Shown: piece after piece, positions 7,775 through 16,644 of the stretch | Position numbering within the stretch: the stretch's first letter is position 1 | Layout: each line of letters opens with the position of its first letter | NCBI RefSeq assembly: GCF_000759715.1 | Contig: NZ_BBLU01000014.1 | Coordinates: forward strand, 62,001-126,000 | Direction of reading: 5' to 3' | DNA from: Demequina mangrovi | GTDB taxonomy: Bacteria > Actinomycetota > Actinomycetes > Actinomycetales > Demequinaceae | Length of the DNA stretch: 64,000 nucleotides | Notes under the pieces: model-generated | Database searches by the model: none | The model's input: the letters and a program-made list of their open reading frames with translations, nothing else | What the model was told of the DNA's origin: nothing | Program-made: the position numbers and the translations under genes

Positions 7775-8728
7775 ATGACGCTCCCCACCGGTCGCAGGGT
7801 GCCGCTCGTCATCGACACGGACACGGCATCCGACGACTGCTTCGCGCTGCTTCTGGCGCTCCTCGACCCCCGGGCCGACCTCCGCGCCATCACCATCGCG
7901 CAGGGCAACGTGAGCTTCGATCAGCAGGTCCACAATGCGTTCCTCACGCTCGAGGTCGCGGGTCGCGTGGGCGAGGTGCCCGTGCACCTGGGGGAGCGCG
8001 AGGCGCTCGCCGGCGGCTGGATCGGCGCGGAGGACGTCCACGGCGACGGCGTGGGCGGGCAACGGCGCACCAACGACGCGCAGGCGGACCCGGAGCACGC
8101 GGTCGACGCGCTGCTGCGCCTCACCCGGGAGGCGCCGGGGGAGCTGAGCATCGTCGCGATCGGTCCGCTCACCAACCTCGCGCGCGCGGTCGAGCGGGAC
8201 GCGGGCTTCGCCGGCCGGGTGAGGGAGCTCATCGTCATGGGCGGCTCGCTCGACGGCGTCGGCAACATCACCCCCGCCGCCGAGTACAACATCTACGCGG
8301 ATCCCGAGGCGGCTGCGGCGGTGGTGGGTGCGGGCTTCCCGCTGCTGCGCTTCATCACGTGGTCGCCGGTGACGCTTCGGGACGCGATCTTCGATGCCGG
8401 GCGCGTCGAGCAGATCCGCGCGCTCGGCACGGGGCTCTCCGACTTCTTCGTGCGGGCGAACCAGGCGCCGTTCGATTTCGACACGTCGCACGGCGTGGGC
8501 GGCTCGACGCATCCGGACACGCTGTCGGTGCTGGCGGCCTTCGACCCGCGCATCGTCCGCGAGGAGCGCCCCTTTGCGCTCGGTGTGGTGCTCGAGGGGG
8601 AGCGGCGCGGCGCTACGGACTTCGAGATGGCGGACGATGCCTCGGCCGCGAACTGCACGGCGGTCACCGTCGCGGACGGGGAGCGGCTCTTCGCGACGAT
8701 GCTCGGGATCCTCGCCGGGGAGGACTGA
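7775..8728 (+). CDS. Inosine-uridine preferring nucleoside hydrolase family protein
   Basis: Hydrolyses the N-glycosidic bond of ribonucleosides for base salvage; 317 residues, the normal family length. The N-terminal Ca2+/ribose-binding Asp cluster is intact (Asp14, Asp16, Asp20 and Asp21 in IDTDTASDD). The second conserved block is EYNIYADPEAA, and a late Asp is supplied in STHPDTLS. Base specificity cannot be read from sequence. It is monocistronic with a leaderless-type promoter and converges on the tetR gene. One copy of the 9-mer GGACGATGC lies in frame as Asp-Asp-Ala near the C-terminus. Confidence 0.93.
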   Translation: MTLPTGRRVPLVIDTDTASDDCFALLLALLDPRADLRAITIAQGNVSFDQQVHNAFLTLEVAGRVGEVPVHLGEREALAGGWIGAEDVHGDGVGGQRRTNDAQADPEHAVDALLRLTREAPGELSIVAIGPLTNLARAVERDAGFAGRVRELIVMGGSLDGVGNITPAAEYNIYADPEAAAAVVGAGFPLLRFITWSPVTLRDAIFDAGRVEQIRALGTGLSDFFVRANQAPFDFDTSHGVGGSTHPDTLSVLAAFDPRIVREERPFALGVVLEGERRGATDFEMADDASAANCTAVTVADGERLFATMLGILAGED

Positions 8729-8754
8729 GCGGCTGCGCCTCTGCGGCCGGGACG

Positions 8755-9321
8755 CTACTTGGCCAGCACGAGGGTCGCGGAGGCGAGCATCGTGCCGCAC
8801 AGCCCGTCCAGCGAGCGGGTCTCGCCTTCCGCGAGCCACGCGGCATGGCCGGTGCGGAACGCCAGCACGCAGAGCCCGGCGGCGAGCTGCGCGCGACGAG
8901 CGGACTCCCCGCGCTCCTGGAAGGCGCGCTCGAGGGCGGCGGTGATGCGCTGGAGCTTGAGCGCCTCGCGCTCCTGAAGCCCGGCGTCGGAGGCGATGAT
9001 CGCGCCCCGCCTGCGGGCGTCCGCGCGGGCCTCCTCGGGGCAGAGCACGGCGACGTCGCGCAGGACGGCGCGGATGAGGTCGCGGAGCCCGATGTCCGGG
9101 TCCTGTGCGACCGCCGCGCGGCTGAACGCCGTCTCCAGGGCGTGCTCCGGATCGAAGAGGACCTCGCGCTTGTCCGCGAAATGGCGGTAGAAGGTGCGCT
9201 CGGTCACGCCCGCCACGGCGGCGATGCTCGCGACGGTCGTCGCGTCGAATCCGTACGTCTCGAAGGCGTCGAGAGCCGCCTGCTGCAGCCGTTCACGCGC
9301 GCCGGGGGCCCATCTCGCCAT
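8755..9321 (-). CDS. TetR-family transcriptional regulator
   Basis: 188 residues from ATG 9321 (MARWAPGARERLQQ); a start at 9357 would lie inside the upstream operator and is less likely. The N-terminal helix-turn-helix reads ATTVASIAAVAGVTERTFYRHF followed by ADKREVLF, typical TetR_N. The C-terminal ligand domain is generic. Two near-identical palindromes lie immediately upstream, so the gene is almost certainly autorepressed. No obvious target gene is divergent from it (see finding). Confidence 0.92.
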   Translation of the reverse strand: MARWAPGARERLQQAALDAFETYGFDATTVASIAAVAGVTERTFYRHFADKREVLFDPEHALETAFSRAAVAQDPDIGLRDLIRAVLRDVAVLCPEEARADARRRGAIIASDAGLQEREALKLQRITAALERAFQERGESARRAQLAAGLCVLAFRTGHAAWLAEGETRSLDGLCGTMLASATLVLAK

Positions 9322-9335
9322 GGTCGCGAGCGTAG

Positions 9336-9356
9336 TGATGTCAGCCGCTGACATCA
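9336..9356. promoter_or_regulatory. TetR operator 1
   Basis: Perfect 8-bp half-sites TGATGTCA and TGACATCA with a 5-bp spacer (GCCGC), 15 bp upstream of the tetR start codon. Confidence 0.8.
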
Positions 9357-9366
9357 AATGGCGCCG

Positions 9367-9387
9367 TGATGTCAGCGTATGACATCA
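9367..9387. promoter_or_regulatory. TetR operator 2
   Basis: Same half-sites TGATGTCA and TGACATCA with spacer GCGTA. Centre-to-centre distance from operator 1 is 31 bp, three helical turns, so two dimers would bind the same DNA face. Confidence 0.8.
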
Positions 9388-9601
9388 TCCGGCGCTGCGC
9401 TCAGGGAGACGATCGTGTCGCATCCGCGTCGCCAGGGGGGCAAGGCGGATGGCCCGGGCTCAGCATGGGCACACCGTTCGGGGCCGAAGAGGACTACTAC
9501 GCTGACCAGGAATCACCCCGAGCCGCTTGCACGAAAATCCTGACAGACCCAACGGGTCAGGCTCCATTGGTGCTGTCGCGTACTAGGAGATTGGCGTTTC
9601 A
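9388..9601. other. Non-coding stretch between TetR operators and an orphan membrane gene
   Basis: About 210 bp with no convincing gene. GC content drops towards the right, where TACTAG (9581-9586) and GGAGA (9586-9590) could be the promoter or ribosome site of the next gene. This may be the scar of a lost TetR target gene. Confidence 0.4.
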
Positions 9602-9976
9602 TTGCCCTACTTGTTGATGCTCGTTGGGTCGGCGCTGAGTCTCTTCGCAGTCTTGCTTCTGAGGGACACGCGCCTTCACCCCGAGCGGCCGGGTCGTTGG
9701 GCCGCGCTCAGGGGCATGGCGAAGACTTGGTCGGATCTCGGGGTTAGCGAGAAGTTCGTGACGAGGGGCTATTACCTGAACACGGCGGGTCTGGTTCCGC
9801 TCGGCCTGGCGATTGCGCTTGTCGGCGCATTGCAGGCCGACGTTGTCGACGAGACGCCTTTTCTCCCAGTCGTGCTTGGGCTCCTCACTCTCTACATTGC
9901 ATTTGGGTTGCTCGCGATGTGGGTCGCGCACTCAGGGCGTCCCTCGTGGCTGGTACCGCATCCCTTTCGCGCGTAG
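9602..9976 (+). CDS. Hypothetical small membrane protein
   Basis: 124 residues from TTG 9602; family not recognised. Three predicted membrane segments (about residues 2-20, 55-80 and 88-108), with a basic cytoplasmic loop (RDTRLHPERPGRWAALRG) after the first. Codon use is visibly less GC-rich than neighbours (many T- and A-ending codons), which suggests transfer. It stands alone between the TetR operators and an IS remnant next to a tRNA cluster. A TTG start with GGAGA about 11 nt upstream makes the start uncertain. Confidence 0.55.
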   Translation: MPYLLMLVGSALSLFAVLLLRDTRLHPERPGRWAALRGMAKTWSDLGVSEKFVTRGYYLNTAGLVPLGLAIALVGALQADVVDETPFLPVVLGLLTLYIAFGLLAMWVAHSGRPSWLVPHPFRA

Positions 9977-10118
9977 CCGGGCCGTTGAACCGTCCGCGTT
10001 GGTCCGGCGCTTCTAGGCGGCATCAAACCGGGGACGGTTCACCCTGATCCTGCCCCGATTATCCGTACTCGCTGGTGAGGGGTGGTGCGCTTGATGTCGT
10101 CGAGGGAGACGATGCATC

Positions 10119-10210
10119 ATGCTCAATCCGTATCCGTCGGAGCTCCGTCGCCGTGCACTCGATCTGGTCGAGTCAGGGCGAGCTGGACGCACGGCGCGCC
10201 GCTCGGGAGA
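10119..10210 (+). pseudogene. IS3-family transposase orfA remnant
   Basis: The frame from ATG 10119 begins MLNPYPSELRRRALDLVE, then SGRAGRTARRSG. This is the N-terminal helix-turn-helix start of IS3-type OrfA proteins (P-Y-P-x-E-L-R-x-R-A). After about 30 codons the frame runs into the terminator beside tRNA-Phe, so only the first third of the HTH domain survives and no orfB is present. Evidence of a past insertion or excision at the tRNA cluster. Short, so moderate confidence. Confidence 0.5.
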
Positions 10211-10218
10211 AGCAGAAA

Positions 10219-10240
10219 GCCCCCGCCGTGGCGGGGGCTT
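10219..10240 (-). terminator. Terminator downstream of tRNA-Phe
   Basis: 9-bp inverted repeat GCCCCCGCC / GGCGGGGGC; on the minus strand it is followed by a T-rich run (CTTTCTGCTTCT). It lies just after the minus-strand tRNA-Phe. Confidence 0.75.
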
Positions 10241-10247
10241 CTCTCGA

Positions 10248-10323
10248 TGGTGGCTCCGACGGGCGTCGATCCCGTGACCTCACGATTTTCAGTCGTGCGC
10301 TCTACCAACTGAGCTACAGAGCC
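10248..10323 (-). tRNA. tRNA-Phe (GAA)
   Basis: Full cloverleaf on the minus strand: acceptor GGCTCTG pairs with CGGAGCC, anticodon loop CTGAAAA with GAA, T-arm GGGATCGACGCCC-like. The 3' CCA is encoded (10248-10250). Confidence 0.93.
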
Positions 10324-10384
10324 TGGCGCAGGGGCGTCCCCCCACTGAGACGAAGGCCCCTTCGAAGAAGGGGCCGACGCTCCG

Positions 10385-10458
10385 CGACCCTGACGGGACT
10401 TGAACCCGCGACCTCCGCCGTGACAGGGCGGCGCGCTAACCAACTGCGCTACAGGGCC
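10385..10458 (-). tRNA. tRNA-Asp (GTC)
   Basis: Minus strand. Acceptor GGCCCTG pairs with CAGGGTC (one G-U), D-loop with TTGGTTAG, anticodon loop CTGTCAC, T-loop TTCAAGT, discriminator G as expected for Asp. CCA is not encoded. Confidence 0.93.
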
Positions 10459-10520
10459 TTGATCTCGCGAGAACCGCGAGCAAGACGTATGAAGTTTAGT
10501 ACATCCTGGGACCGACTCAG

Positions 10521-10593
10521 TACCCCCAACGGGATTCGAACCCGTGCTACCGCCGTGAAAGGGCGGCGTCCTAGGCCGCTAGACGATGAGGGC
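10521..10593 (-). tRNA. tRNA-Glu (TTC)
   Basis: Minus strand. Acceptor GCCCTCA pairs with TGGGGGT, anticodon loop CTTTCAC, T-loop TTCGAAT, discriminator A. CCA is not encoded. Third gene of a Glu-Asp-Phe cluster read right to left. Confidence 0.93.
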
Positions 10594-10753
10594 TCGCTTC
10601 CACGCTAGGAATCCTTGCGCCGAGGCCTAGAAAACTATAGGGGTAATGGAGCGAAAAATCCAATCGAGCGTCTGCCAGGGACGATGCTCGGAGCACCGGC
10701 TGGGCGCCGCCGGCGGCGAGGGCGCCGGCCGCGGCCGTGGGAGCATCGTCACC

Positions 10754-11104
10754 ATGGTGGAGATGACCCGCGAGGACTTCGAGAAGGCCGTCGACGACGC
10801 GATCGACGCGGTCCCCGAGGAGCTGCTCGACCTCATCGACAACTGCGTGATCCTCATCGAGGACGAGCCCGAGGGCGAGGATAAGGACCTGCTCGGCCTC
10901 TACGACGGCGTGGCCCTCACCGACCGCGGCGACCTCTGGGGCGGCGAGCTCCCCGACCGCATCCTCATCTACATGAACCCCACGTTGCGCATGTGCGAGG
11001 ACGTGGAGGATGTCCGCGACGAGGTCGCGATCACCGTGGTCCACGAGATCGCCCACCACTTCGGCATCGACGACGCCCGCCTGCACGAGCTCGGCTGGGA
11101 CTGA
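10754..11104 (+). CDS. Minimal metallopeptidase family protein (zincin-like, DUF1025 type)
   Basis: 116 residues from ATG 10754. The zinc-binding motif HEIAHHFGIDD lies near the C-terminus, preceded by the acidic ILIEDEP and the PDRILIYMNP block. This is the compact zincin-like family common in actinobacteria. No prosequence or membrane segment; substrates unknown. The longer frame to 10646 adds a Gly/Arg-rich low-complexity leader and includes a GGACGATGC 9-mer, so the internal ATG is favoured. A TATAGG hexamer at 10636 may be the -10 of its promoter. Confidence 0.9.
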   Translation: MVEMTREDFEKAVDDAIDAVPEELLDLIDNCVILIEDEPEGEDKDLLGLYDGVALTDRGDLWGGELPDRILIYMNPTLRMCEDVEDVRDEVAITVVHEIAHHFGIDDARLHELGWD

Positions 11105-11105
11105 C

Positions 11106-11321
11106 TCAGCCCGCGGGCGTCCAGCCCTGCCGGTCGAGGTCGTGCAGCAGCTTGGTGAGCACCGCCTGCGCCTCGGCCTCGGACTCGCACGCCTCGTAGC
11201 CCACGTGCGGGGGGCGGTCCGGCTGCGCCGTGTCGGTCGTGGTGACCACGACGGTGCAGCCGTCGTCCTCGACGCTCAACGTGCGCACCTGGGTCCCGTG
11301 CGCCATCGCGAAGGGTTCCAT
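11106..11321 (-). CDS. Small hypothetical protein
   Basis: 71 residues, no known motif. The sequence is balanced (beta-rich N-terminal half with VRTLSVEDDGCTVVVTTTD, then an acidic helix SEAEAQAVLTKLLHDLDRQGW) and shows normal codon use. It converges on the metallopeptidase gene with 1 bp between stops. The start at 11321 is supported by a TAGCCT hexamer 6 bp upstream. Probably a soluble single-domain protein; function not known. Confidence 0.65.
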   Translation of the reverse strand: MEPFAMAHGTQVRTLSVEDDGCTVVVTTTDTAQPDRPPHVGYEACESEAEAQAVLTKLLHDLDRQGWTPAG

Positions 11322-11327
11322 CCGTTC

Positions 11328-11333
11328 AGGCTA
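11328..11333 (-). promoter_or_regulatory. -10 element TAGCCT, leaderless promoter
   Basis: On the minus strand TAGCCT ends 6 bp before ATG 11321. Confidence 0.5.
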
Positions 11334-11363
11334 TCCCCGCGCATCGTCCTCGCGCCGGACATG

Positions 11364-11407
11364 ACGATGCCCCGGCCGCCCTCCTGCCGGGGCGACCGGG
11401 GCATCGT
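11364..11407 (-). terminator. Terminator of the NCS2 permease gene
   Basis: 12-bp perfect stem ACGATGCCCCGG / CCGGGGCATCGT with a 20-nt loop that can itself pair, 8 bp beyond the permease stop. Confidence 0.75.
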
Positions 11408-11414
11408 GCGCGGG

Positions 11415-12770
11415 TCAGTCCTCGTCGCCCTCGATGAAGGCGGGGGAGGCGACGGCGTGCGTGCCGGCGCGGCGGCCGATCCAGCCGAGGCCGTGGTAGA
11501 TCGCGAGGGCGGCGAGGGCGCCCAGCGCGATGCCGTTGAAGACCATCGAGCCGGCGGTCGCGGTGAAGTCGGCGGTGCCGACGATGAGCGCGACGCCCGC
11601 GGTCACCAGGTTGACCGGGTTGGTGAAGTCGACCTTCGCCTCGACCCAGATCCGGGCGCCGAGCACCGCGATGAGGCCGAAGAGCAGCACCGACAGGCCG
11701 CCGAGGATGCCCACGGGGATGACGGCGACCATCGCGCCGAACTTGGGCACGAGGCTCAGCAGCAGCGCGACCGCGGCGGCGGCCCAGTAGGCCAGCGTCG
11801 AGTAGACGCGGGTGGCGGCCATGACACCGATGTTCTCGGCGTACGTCGTGGTGCCGGAGCCGCCGCCGAGTCCGGCGACGATGGTGGCGGTGCCGTCCGC
11901 GAGGAGCGCGCGGCCGGTCTCGGGGTCGAGGTTGCGGTCGGTCATCGCGGACACCGACTTGAGGTGGCCGATGTTCTCCGCGATGAGGATGATCACCACG
12001 GGCACGAAGGCGACGAGCACGGTGCCGTCGAACGTGGGCGTGTGGAACTCGGGGATGCCGAACCATGCGGCGTCGCCGATGTGCTCGAGCGCCGTCTGGC
12101 CGCCGAAGGAGTCGAGCGCGGTGGTCCACTCGCCGCGCAGCGCGGAGAAGACCGCGCCGATGATCGCGCCGACGAGGATCGCGATCCGGCTGATGAAGCC
12201 CTTGAACGCGACCATCGCGACCAGCGTCGCGGTCAGCGTGACGAGCGCCGTCCACGGGCTCGCCTCCCACTGGCTGCGCGCGGCGCCTGCGAGGTTGAGA
12301 CCGATGAGCGCGACGACCGCGCCGGTCACCACGGGAGGCATCGAGCGGTCGATCCACCCCGAGCCGAAGCGCGAGACCACGAGGCCGACGATCGCGAGCA
12401 GGATGCCCGCGAGGAGGATGCCGCCGAGGCCCTTCGAGATGGTCTCGCCGTCGAGCGGGCCGTTGGCGGACGTCACGCCCGCGGCGGCCAGGGGTGCGAT
12501 GAACGCGAAGCTCGAGCCCAGGTAGCTGGGCACGCGGTTGCGGGTGATGGTGAGGAACAGCGCGGTGCCGATCGCGCTGAAGAACATCGTGGTCGAGGCG
12601 GGCATGCCGGTGAGGGCCGGCACCAGCAGCGTCGAGCCCATCATCGCGAGGACGTGCTGCGCGCCGATGCCGAAGGTGCGGGGGTAGGACAGACGCTCGT
12701 CGGGGGCGACGGCCTTGCCGGGTGCGGCGTGCTTGCCGTCCCCGTGCAGCGTCCAGCTGAACATGCTCAT
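11415..12770 (-). CDS. NCS2-family uracil/xanthine permease
   Basis: Proton-coupled nucleobase importer of the inner membrane, 451 residues, 14 predicted membrane segments. The first membrane region carries QHVLAMMGSTLLVPALTG, as in UraA. The substrate-binding segment has AENIGHLKSVSAMTDRNLDP, and the second half has GLGGGSGTTTYAENIGVMAATRVYS, typical of the uracil branch. ATG 12770 has AAGGAG 4 nt upstream; the frame extends further but without plausible signal. It lies 178 bp downstream of galE in the same direction, with an inverted repeat between, so it may have its own control. Confidence 0.94.
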   Translation of the reverse strand: MSMFSWTLHGDGKHAAPGKAVAPDERLSYPRTFGIGAQHVLAMMGSTLLVPALTGMPASTTMFFSAIGTALFLTITRNRVPSYLGSSFAFIAPLAAAGVTSANGPLDGETISKGLGGILLAGILLAIVGLVVSRFGSGWIDRSMPPVVTGAVVALIGLNLAGAARSQWEASPWTALVTLTATLVAMVAFKGFISRIAILVGAIIGAVFSALRGEWTTALDSFGGQTALEHIGDAAWFGIPEFHTPTFDGTVLVAFVPVVIILIAENIGHLKSVSAMTDRNLDPETGRALLADGTATIVAGLGGGSGTTTYAENIGVMAATRVYSTLAYWAAAAVALLLSLVPKFGAMVAVIPVGILGGLSVLLFGLIAVLGARIWVEAKVDFTNPVNLVTAGVALIVGTADFTATAGSMVFNGIALGALAALAIYHGLGWIGRRAGTHAVASPAFIEGDED

Positions 12771-12828
12771 GGTTCTCCTTGATGCGGGGGGACTGCGGTG
12801 AAACCTACTGGGCGGATGGGCGCGCCGA

Positions 12829-12934
12829 TGCACCCCTCCACACGGTCGGCGCCGATACGGGCTCCTGCGATGCATCTTCGCGCGTCAGGCGGCGCGATGC
12901 GTGGGGGAGCGCAGAATCCGTGTGGAGGGGTGCA
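12829..12934. repeat. 17-bp inverted repeat in the leader of the NCS2 permease
   Basis: TGCACCCCTCCACACGG at 12829-12845 and its exact reverse complement at 12918-12934, 106 nt in total. The interior contains further self-complementary GATGCAT and GCGCG stretches. It sits between the galE stop and the permease start and could form a large RNA hairpin in the permease leader or a galE terminator. Confidence 0.65.
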
Positions 12935-12948
12935 GAGGCGTGCGTGCC

Positions 12949-13923
12949 TCAGGCCTTGGGGTGCGCCGCCCAGGCGCTGTCGACCATCTCCTGGACGGTG
13001 TGGCGCATCGCCCAGCCGAGGTCGCGGGCCGCGAGGGTGCCGTCGGCGACGATCTTCGCGGGGTCGCCGGGGCGCCGCGGGCCCACGAGCGGCTCCTTGT
13101 CGGTGCCGGTCGCCTCGACCATCGCCTCGACGATCTCGCGCACCGAGGTGCCCGAGCCCGAGCCGAGGTTGTAGATCGGCTCGAGGGTGTCGCCCGCGTC
13201 GAGGCGCTGCGCCGCGACCACGTGGGCCGCCGCGAGGTCGCTCACGTGCACGTAGTCGCGCACGCAGGTGCCGTCGGGGGTCGGGTAGTCGGTGCCGTTG
13301 ATCTGCGGCGCCCTGCCGGACTCGATGGTGAAGAACACCTTGGGGAAGAGGTTGTGCGGCGACGCGTCGTAGATGTCCGCGTAGCCGGAGCCCACCACGT
13401 TGAAGTAGCGCAGGCTGGTCGCGGCGAGCGGGGCGCCCGCCATCTCCGTCGCGATCACCTGGTCGCGGATGAGCCACTCGCCGATGAGCTTGGACTCGCC
13501 GTAGGGCGACTCGGGCACGGTGGGCGTGGTCTCGGTGACGAACTCGACCCCGGAGTTGCCGTAGACGCCCGCGGACGAGGAGAACACGAGGCGGCGCACG
13601 TCGGCGCGCTCCATCGCCTCGAGCAGGCTGCGGGTGCCGTCGACGTTCGCCTTGTAGTTCACCAGGGGGAACTTCACGGACTCGCCCGCGTACTTGTACC
13701 CGGCGCAGTGGATGACGCCGACCACGCCGTGCTCGCGCAGGAAGGCCTCGACGGCGTCGGTGTCGAGGATCGAGGCGTGCAGGAACGGCACGTCGGCGGG
13801 CACGAAGGCCTCGATGCCGCTCGAGAGGTCGTCGACCACGACGGGCGCGATGCCCGCCTCGGTGAGCGCGCGGACCACGTGCGCGCCGATGTAGCCGGCG
13901 CCGCCGGTGACAAGCCAGGACAT
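12949..13923 (-). CDS. galE: UDP-glucose 4-epimerase
   Basis: Leloir pathway: interconverts UDP-galactose and UDP-glucose with bound NAD+. 324 residues. The Rossmann motif TGGAGYIGAHV lies at the start, catalytic Tyr141 and Lys145 in PYGESK, with the Ser of VFSSSAGVYG upstream. ATG 13923 is 10 bp after the galK stop, so galK-galE is one minus-strand transcript. galT is not in the window. Confidence 0.95.
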   Translation of the reverse strand: MSWLVTGGAGYIGAHVVRALTEAGIAPVVVDDLSSGIEAFVPADVPFLHASILDTDAVEAFLREHGVVGVIHCAGYKYAGESVKFPLVNYKANVDGTRSLLEAMERADVRRLVFSSSAGVYGNSGVEFVTETTPTVPESPYGESKLIGEWLIRDQVIATEMAGAPLAATSLRYFNVVGSGYADIYDASPHNLFPKVFFTIESGRAPQINGTDYPTPDGTCVRDYVHVSDLAAAHVVAAQRLDAGDTLEPIYNLGSGSGTSVREIVEAMVEATGTDKEPLVGPRRPGDPAKIVADGTLAARDLGWAMRHTVQEMVDSAWAAHPKA

Positions 13924-13933
13924 GTCTCTCCTC

Positions 13934-15100
<1,167 letters not shown>

Positions 15101-15282
15101 TGTGCGCTCCACGGGTCGTCGTCGTCCGCATGACGCCGCGGGTGCGTCATGCGTGCTGCTCCACGGGGCGTCCGCGTCCCATGCTCCCATGCGGGGCGGT
15201 GCCCCGCGAGGGGCCCGGTGCGCCGAGCGTCCCCGCGCACGGCCGCCGCCCGAGGGGGCGTCCGCCGTGCATCGTCCCCACG

Positions 15283-15298
15283 ATGTTATCGTCAACAT
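15283..15298. promoter_or_regulatory. LacI-type operator, ATGTTATCGTCAACAT
   Basis: Near-palindrome related to the site upstream of araD (16509-16524): half-sites ATGTT and AACAT match exactly. It lies between divergent galK and lacI and is the probable autoregulatory site of the LacI protein encoded at 15377. Confidence 0.6.
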
Positions 15299-15363
15299 GG
15301 CGGCGTGGAGACGGGGCCGAGGTCCCGGCGGCGCGGTCCCGGTCGCCGCGCGACGGGGTCGGC

Positions 15364-15369
15364 TACCCT
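15364..15369 (+). promoter_or_regulatory. -10 element TACCCT, leaderless promoter of lacI
   Basis: TACCCT ends 7 bp before ATG 15377. Confidence 0.55.
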
Positions 15370-15376
15370 GACGGCC

Positions 15377-16399
15377 ATGACACCCGAGCGCCCCGCGCCG
15401 CTGGCCAAGCAGGGCCGAGGGCCGAGCATGCACGATGTCGCGGCGAGGGCGGGCGTGTCCCACCAGACCGTGTCCCGCGTGCTCAACGACTTCCCCGGCA
15501 TCCGCCCCGAGACGCGCGAGCGGGTCCAGCAGGCGATCCGTGAGCTCGGCTACCGCCGCAACATGGCCGCGCGGGCGCTCGCGACAGGCCGCTCCGAGGT
15601 CATCGGCGTGATCATGCCGGAGGTGCCGCACTTCGGGCCCACCAGCACGCTCTACGCGATCGAGCATGCCGCCAAGCAGGTGGGCTTCAAGCCGCTCATC
15701 ACCACCGCGTCGTGGGATCCCGAGTCGATGGGGCAGGCGCTCGACTTCCTGCTCGGCCGCGCGGTCGACGCGCTCGTCGTGATGGCCCAGCACCCGGACG
15801 TGCTCGCGGCCGTCGATGCGATCACCGATGTCCCCGTGCTCTTCGTGCTCACCGGCAACTCCCATGCCGAGCGCTCGGTCGCGGTCGACCAGGAGCGCGG
15901 CACGCGCCTCGCGCTCGAGCACCTCTACGGCCTCGGCCACCGCCGCTTCCAGCACATCACCGGCATCGCCGGCCTCACCGAGGCGCAGCTGAGGCGCGAC
16001 ACCTTCGTCGCCTTCCTCGACGAGCACGGTCTCGAGCGCTACCCGATCCTCGAGGGGGACTGGAGCGCCGATGCGGGCTACCGCGCCGGCCTCGAGGTCG
16101 ACGACGACGTCACCGCGCTTTTCGTCGCCAACGACCCGATGGCGATCGGCGCGATCCACGCGCTCGAGGAGCGCGGCAAGCGCGTGCCCGAGGACGTCTC
16201 GGTGGTCGGCTTCGACGACGTCCCGGAGGCCGGCTACACGCACCCCGGACTCACCACGGTGCACCAGGACTTCACCGAGGTGGGCCTGCGCGCGGTCTCG
16301 CTCATCTTCGCCGCGATCAACGGCAAGGAGCCCGGCGTGGTCGAGCCGGTCGAGCCGTGGCTGGTCGAGCGCGCCTCGACGGGTCCCGCGCCCTCCTGA
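15377..16399 (+). CDS. LacI-family regulator, probable arabinose repressor
   Basis: 340 residues. The N-terminal DNA-binding domain reads MHDVAARAGVSHQTVSRVLNDFPGI, with the hinge helix near NMAARALATGRSEVIGVI, followed by a periplasmic-binding-protein-like effector domain. It lies directly upstream of araD-araA. Two related palindromes, one before itself and one before araD, support autoregulation plus control of araDA. The effector is likely arabinose or a derivative; this is inference from position. Confidence 0.93.
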   Translation: MTPERPAPLAKQGRGPSMHDVAARAGVSHQTVSRVLNDFPGIRPETRERVQQAIRELGYRRNMAARALATGRSEVIGVIMPEVPHFGPTSTLYAIEHAAKQVGFKPLITTASWDPESMGQALDFLLGRAVDALVVMAQHPDVLAAVDAITDVPVLFVLTGNSHAERSVAVDQERGTRLALEHLYGLGHRRFQHITGIAGLTEAQLRRDTFVAFLDEHGLERYPILEGDWSADAGYRAGLEVDDDVTALFVANDPMAIGAIHALEERGKRVPEDVSVVGFDDVPEAGYTHPGLTTVHQDFTEVGLRAVSLIFAAINGKEPGVVEPVEPWLVERASTGPAPS

Positions 16400-16508
16400 G
16401 CCCTTCCGGGTGAGGACGAGGGGCGCCTCGGCTAGCGTGGACGAGGGCCGCGGCACGCCCGCGGTCGCGATGGGACCAACGGCCCCTGAACGGGGCGCCG
16501 CAACCGGT

Positions 16509-16524
16509 ATGTTAACGTTAAAAC
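16509..16524. promoter_or_regulatory. LacI-type operator before araDA, ATGTTAACGTTAAAAC
   Basis: AT-rich palindrome-like site (core TTAACGTTAA is a perfect 10-bp palindrome) 120 bp upstream of araD in a 245-bp intergenic region. It shares ATGTTANCGT with the site before lacI. Confidence 0.65.
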
Positions 16525-16644
16525 CAGCGACACTCTCAGACAGGCGACGGGGCCTCAGGACCGGCATCAGGACGGTCACGAGCCCTCCGTGCCGGGCCGA
16601 GAGGTGAGCGCGATCGAACGGCACCGAGGCAAGGAGACCTCCGC

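Noticed and set aside
9366-9617. 83-codon plus-strand frame starting inside TetR operator 2
   Set aside because: Starts within the palindrome, has no recognisable motif and mixed composition; treated as non-coding.
10075-10608. 177-codon plus-strand frame over the tRNA cluster
   Set aside because: It is an artefact of reading antisense through three tRNA genes.
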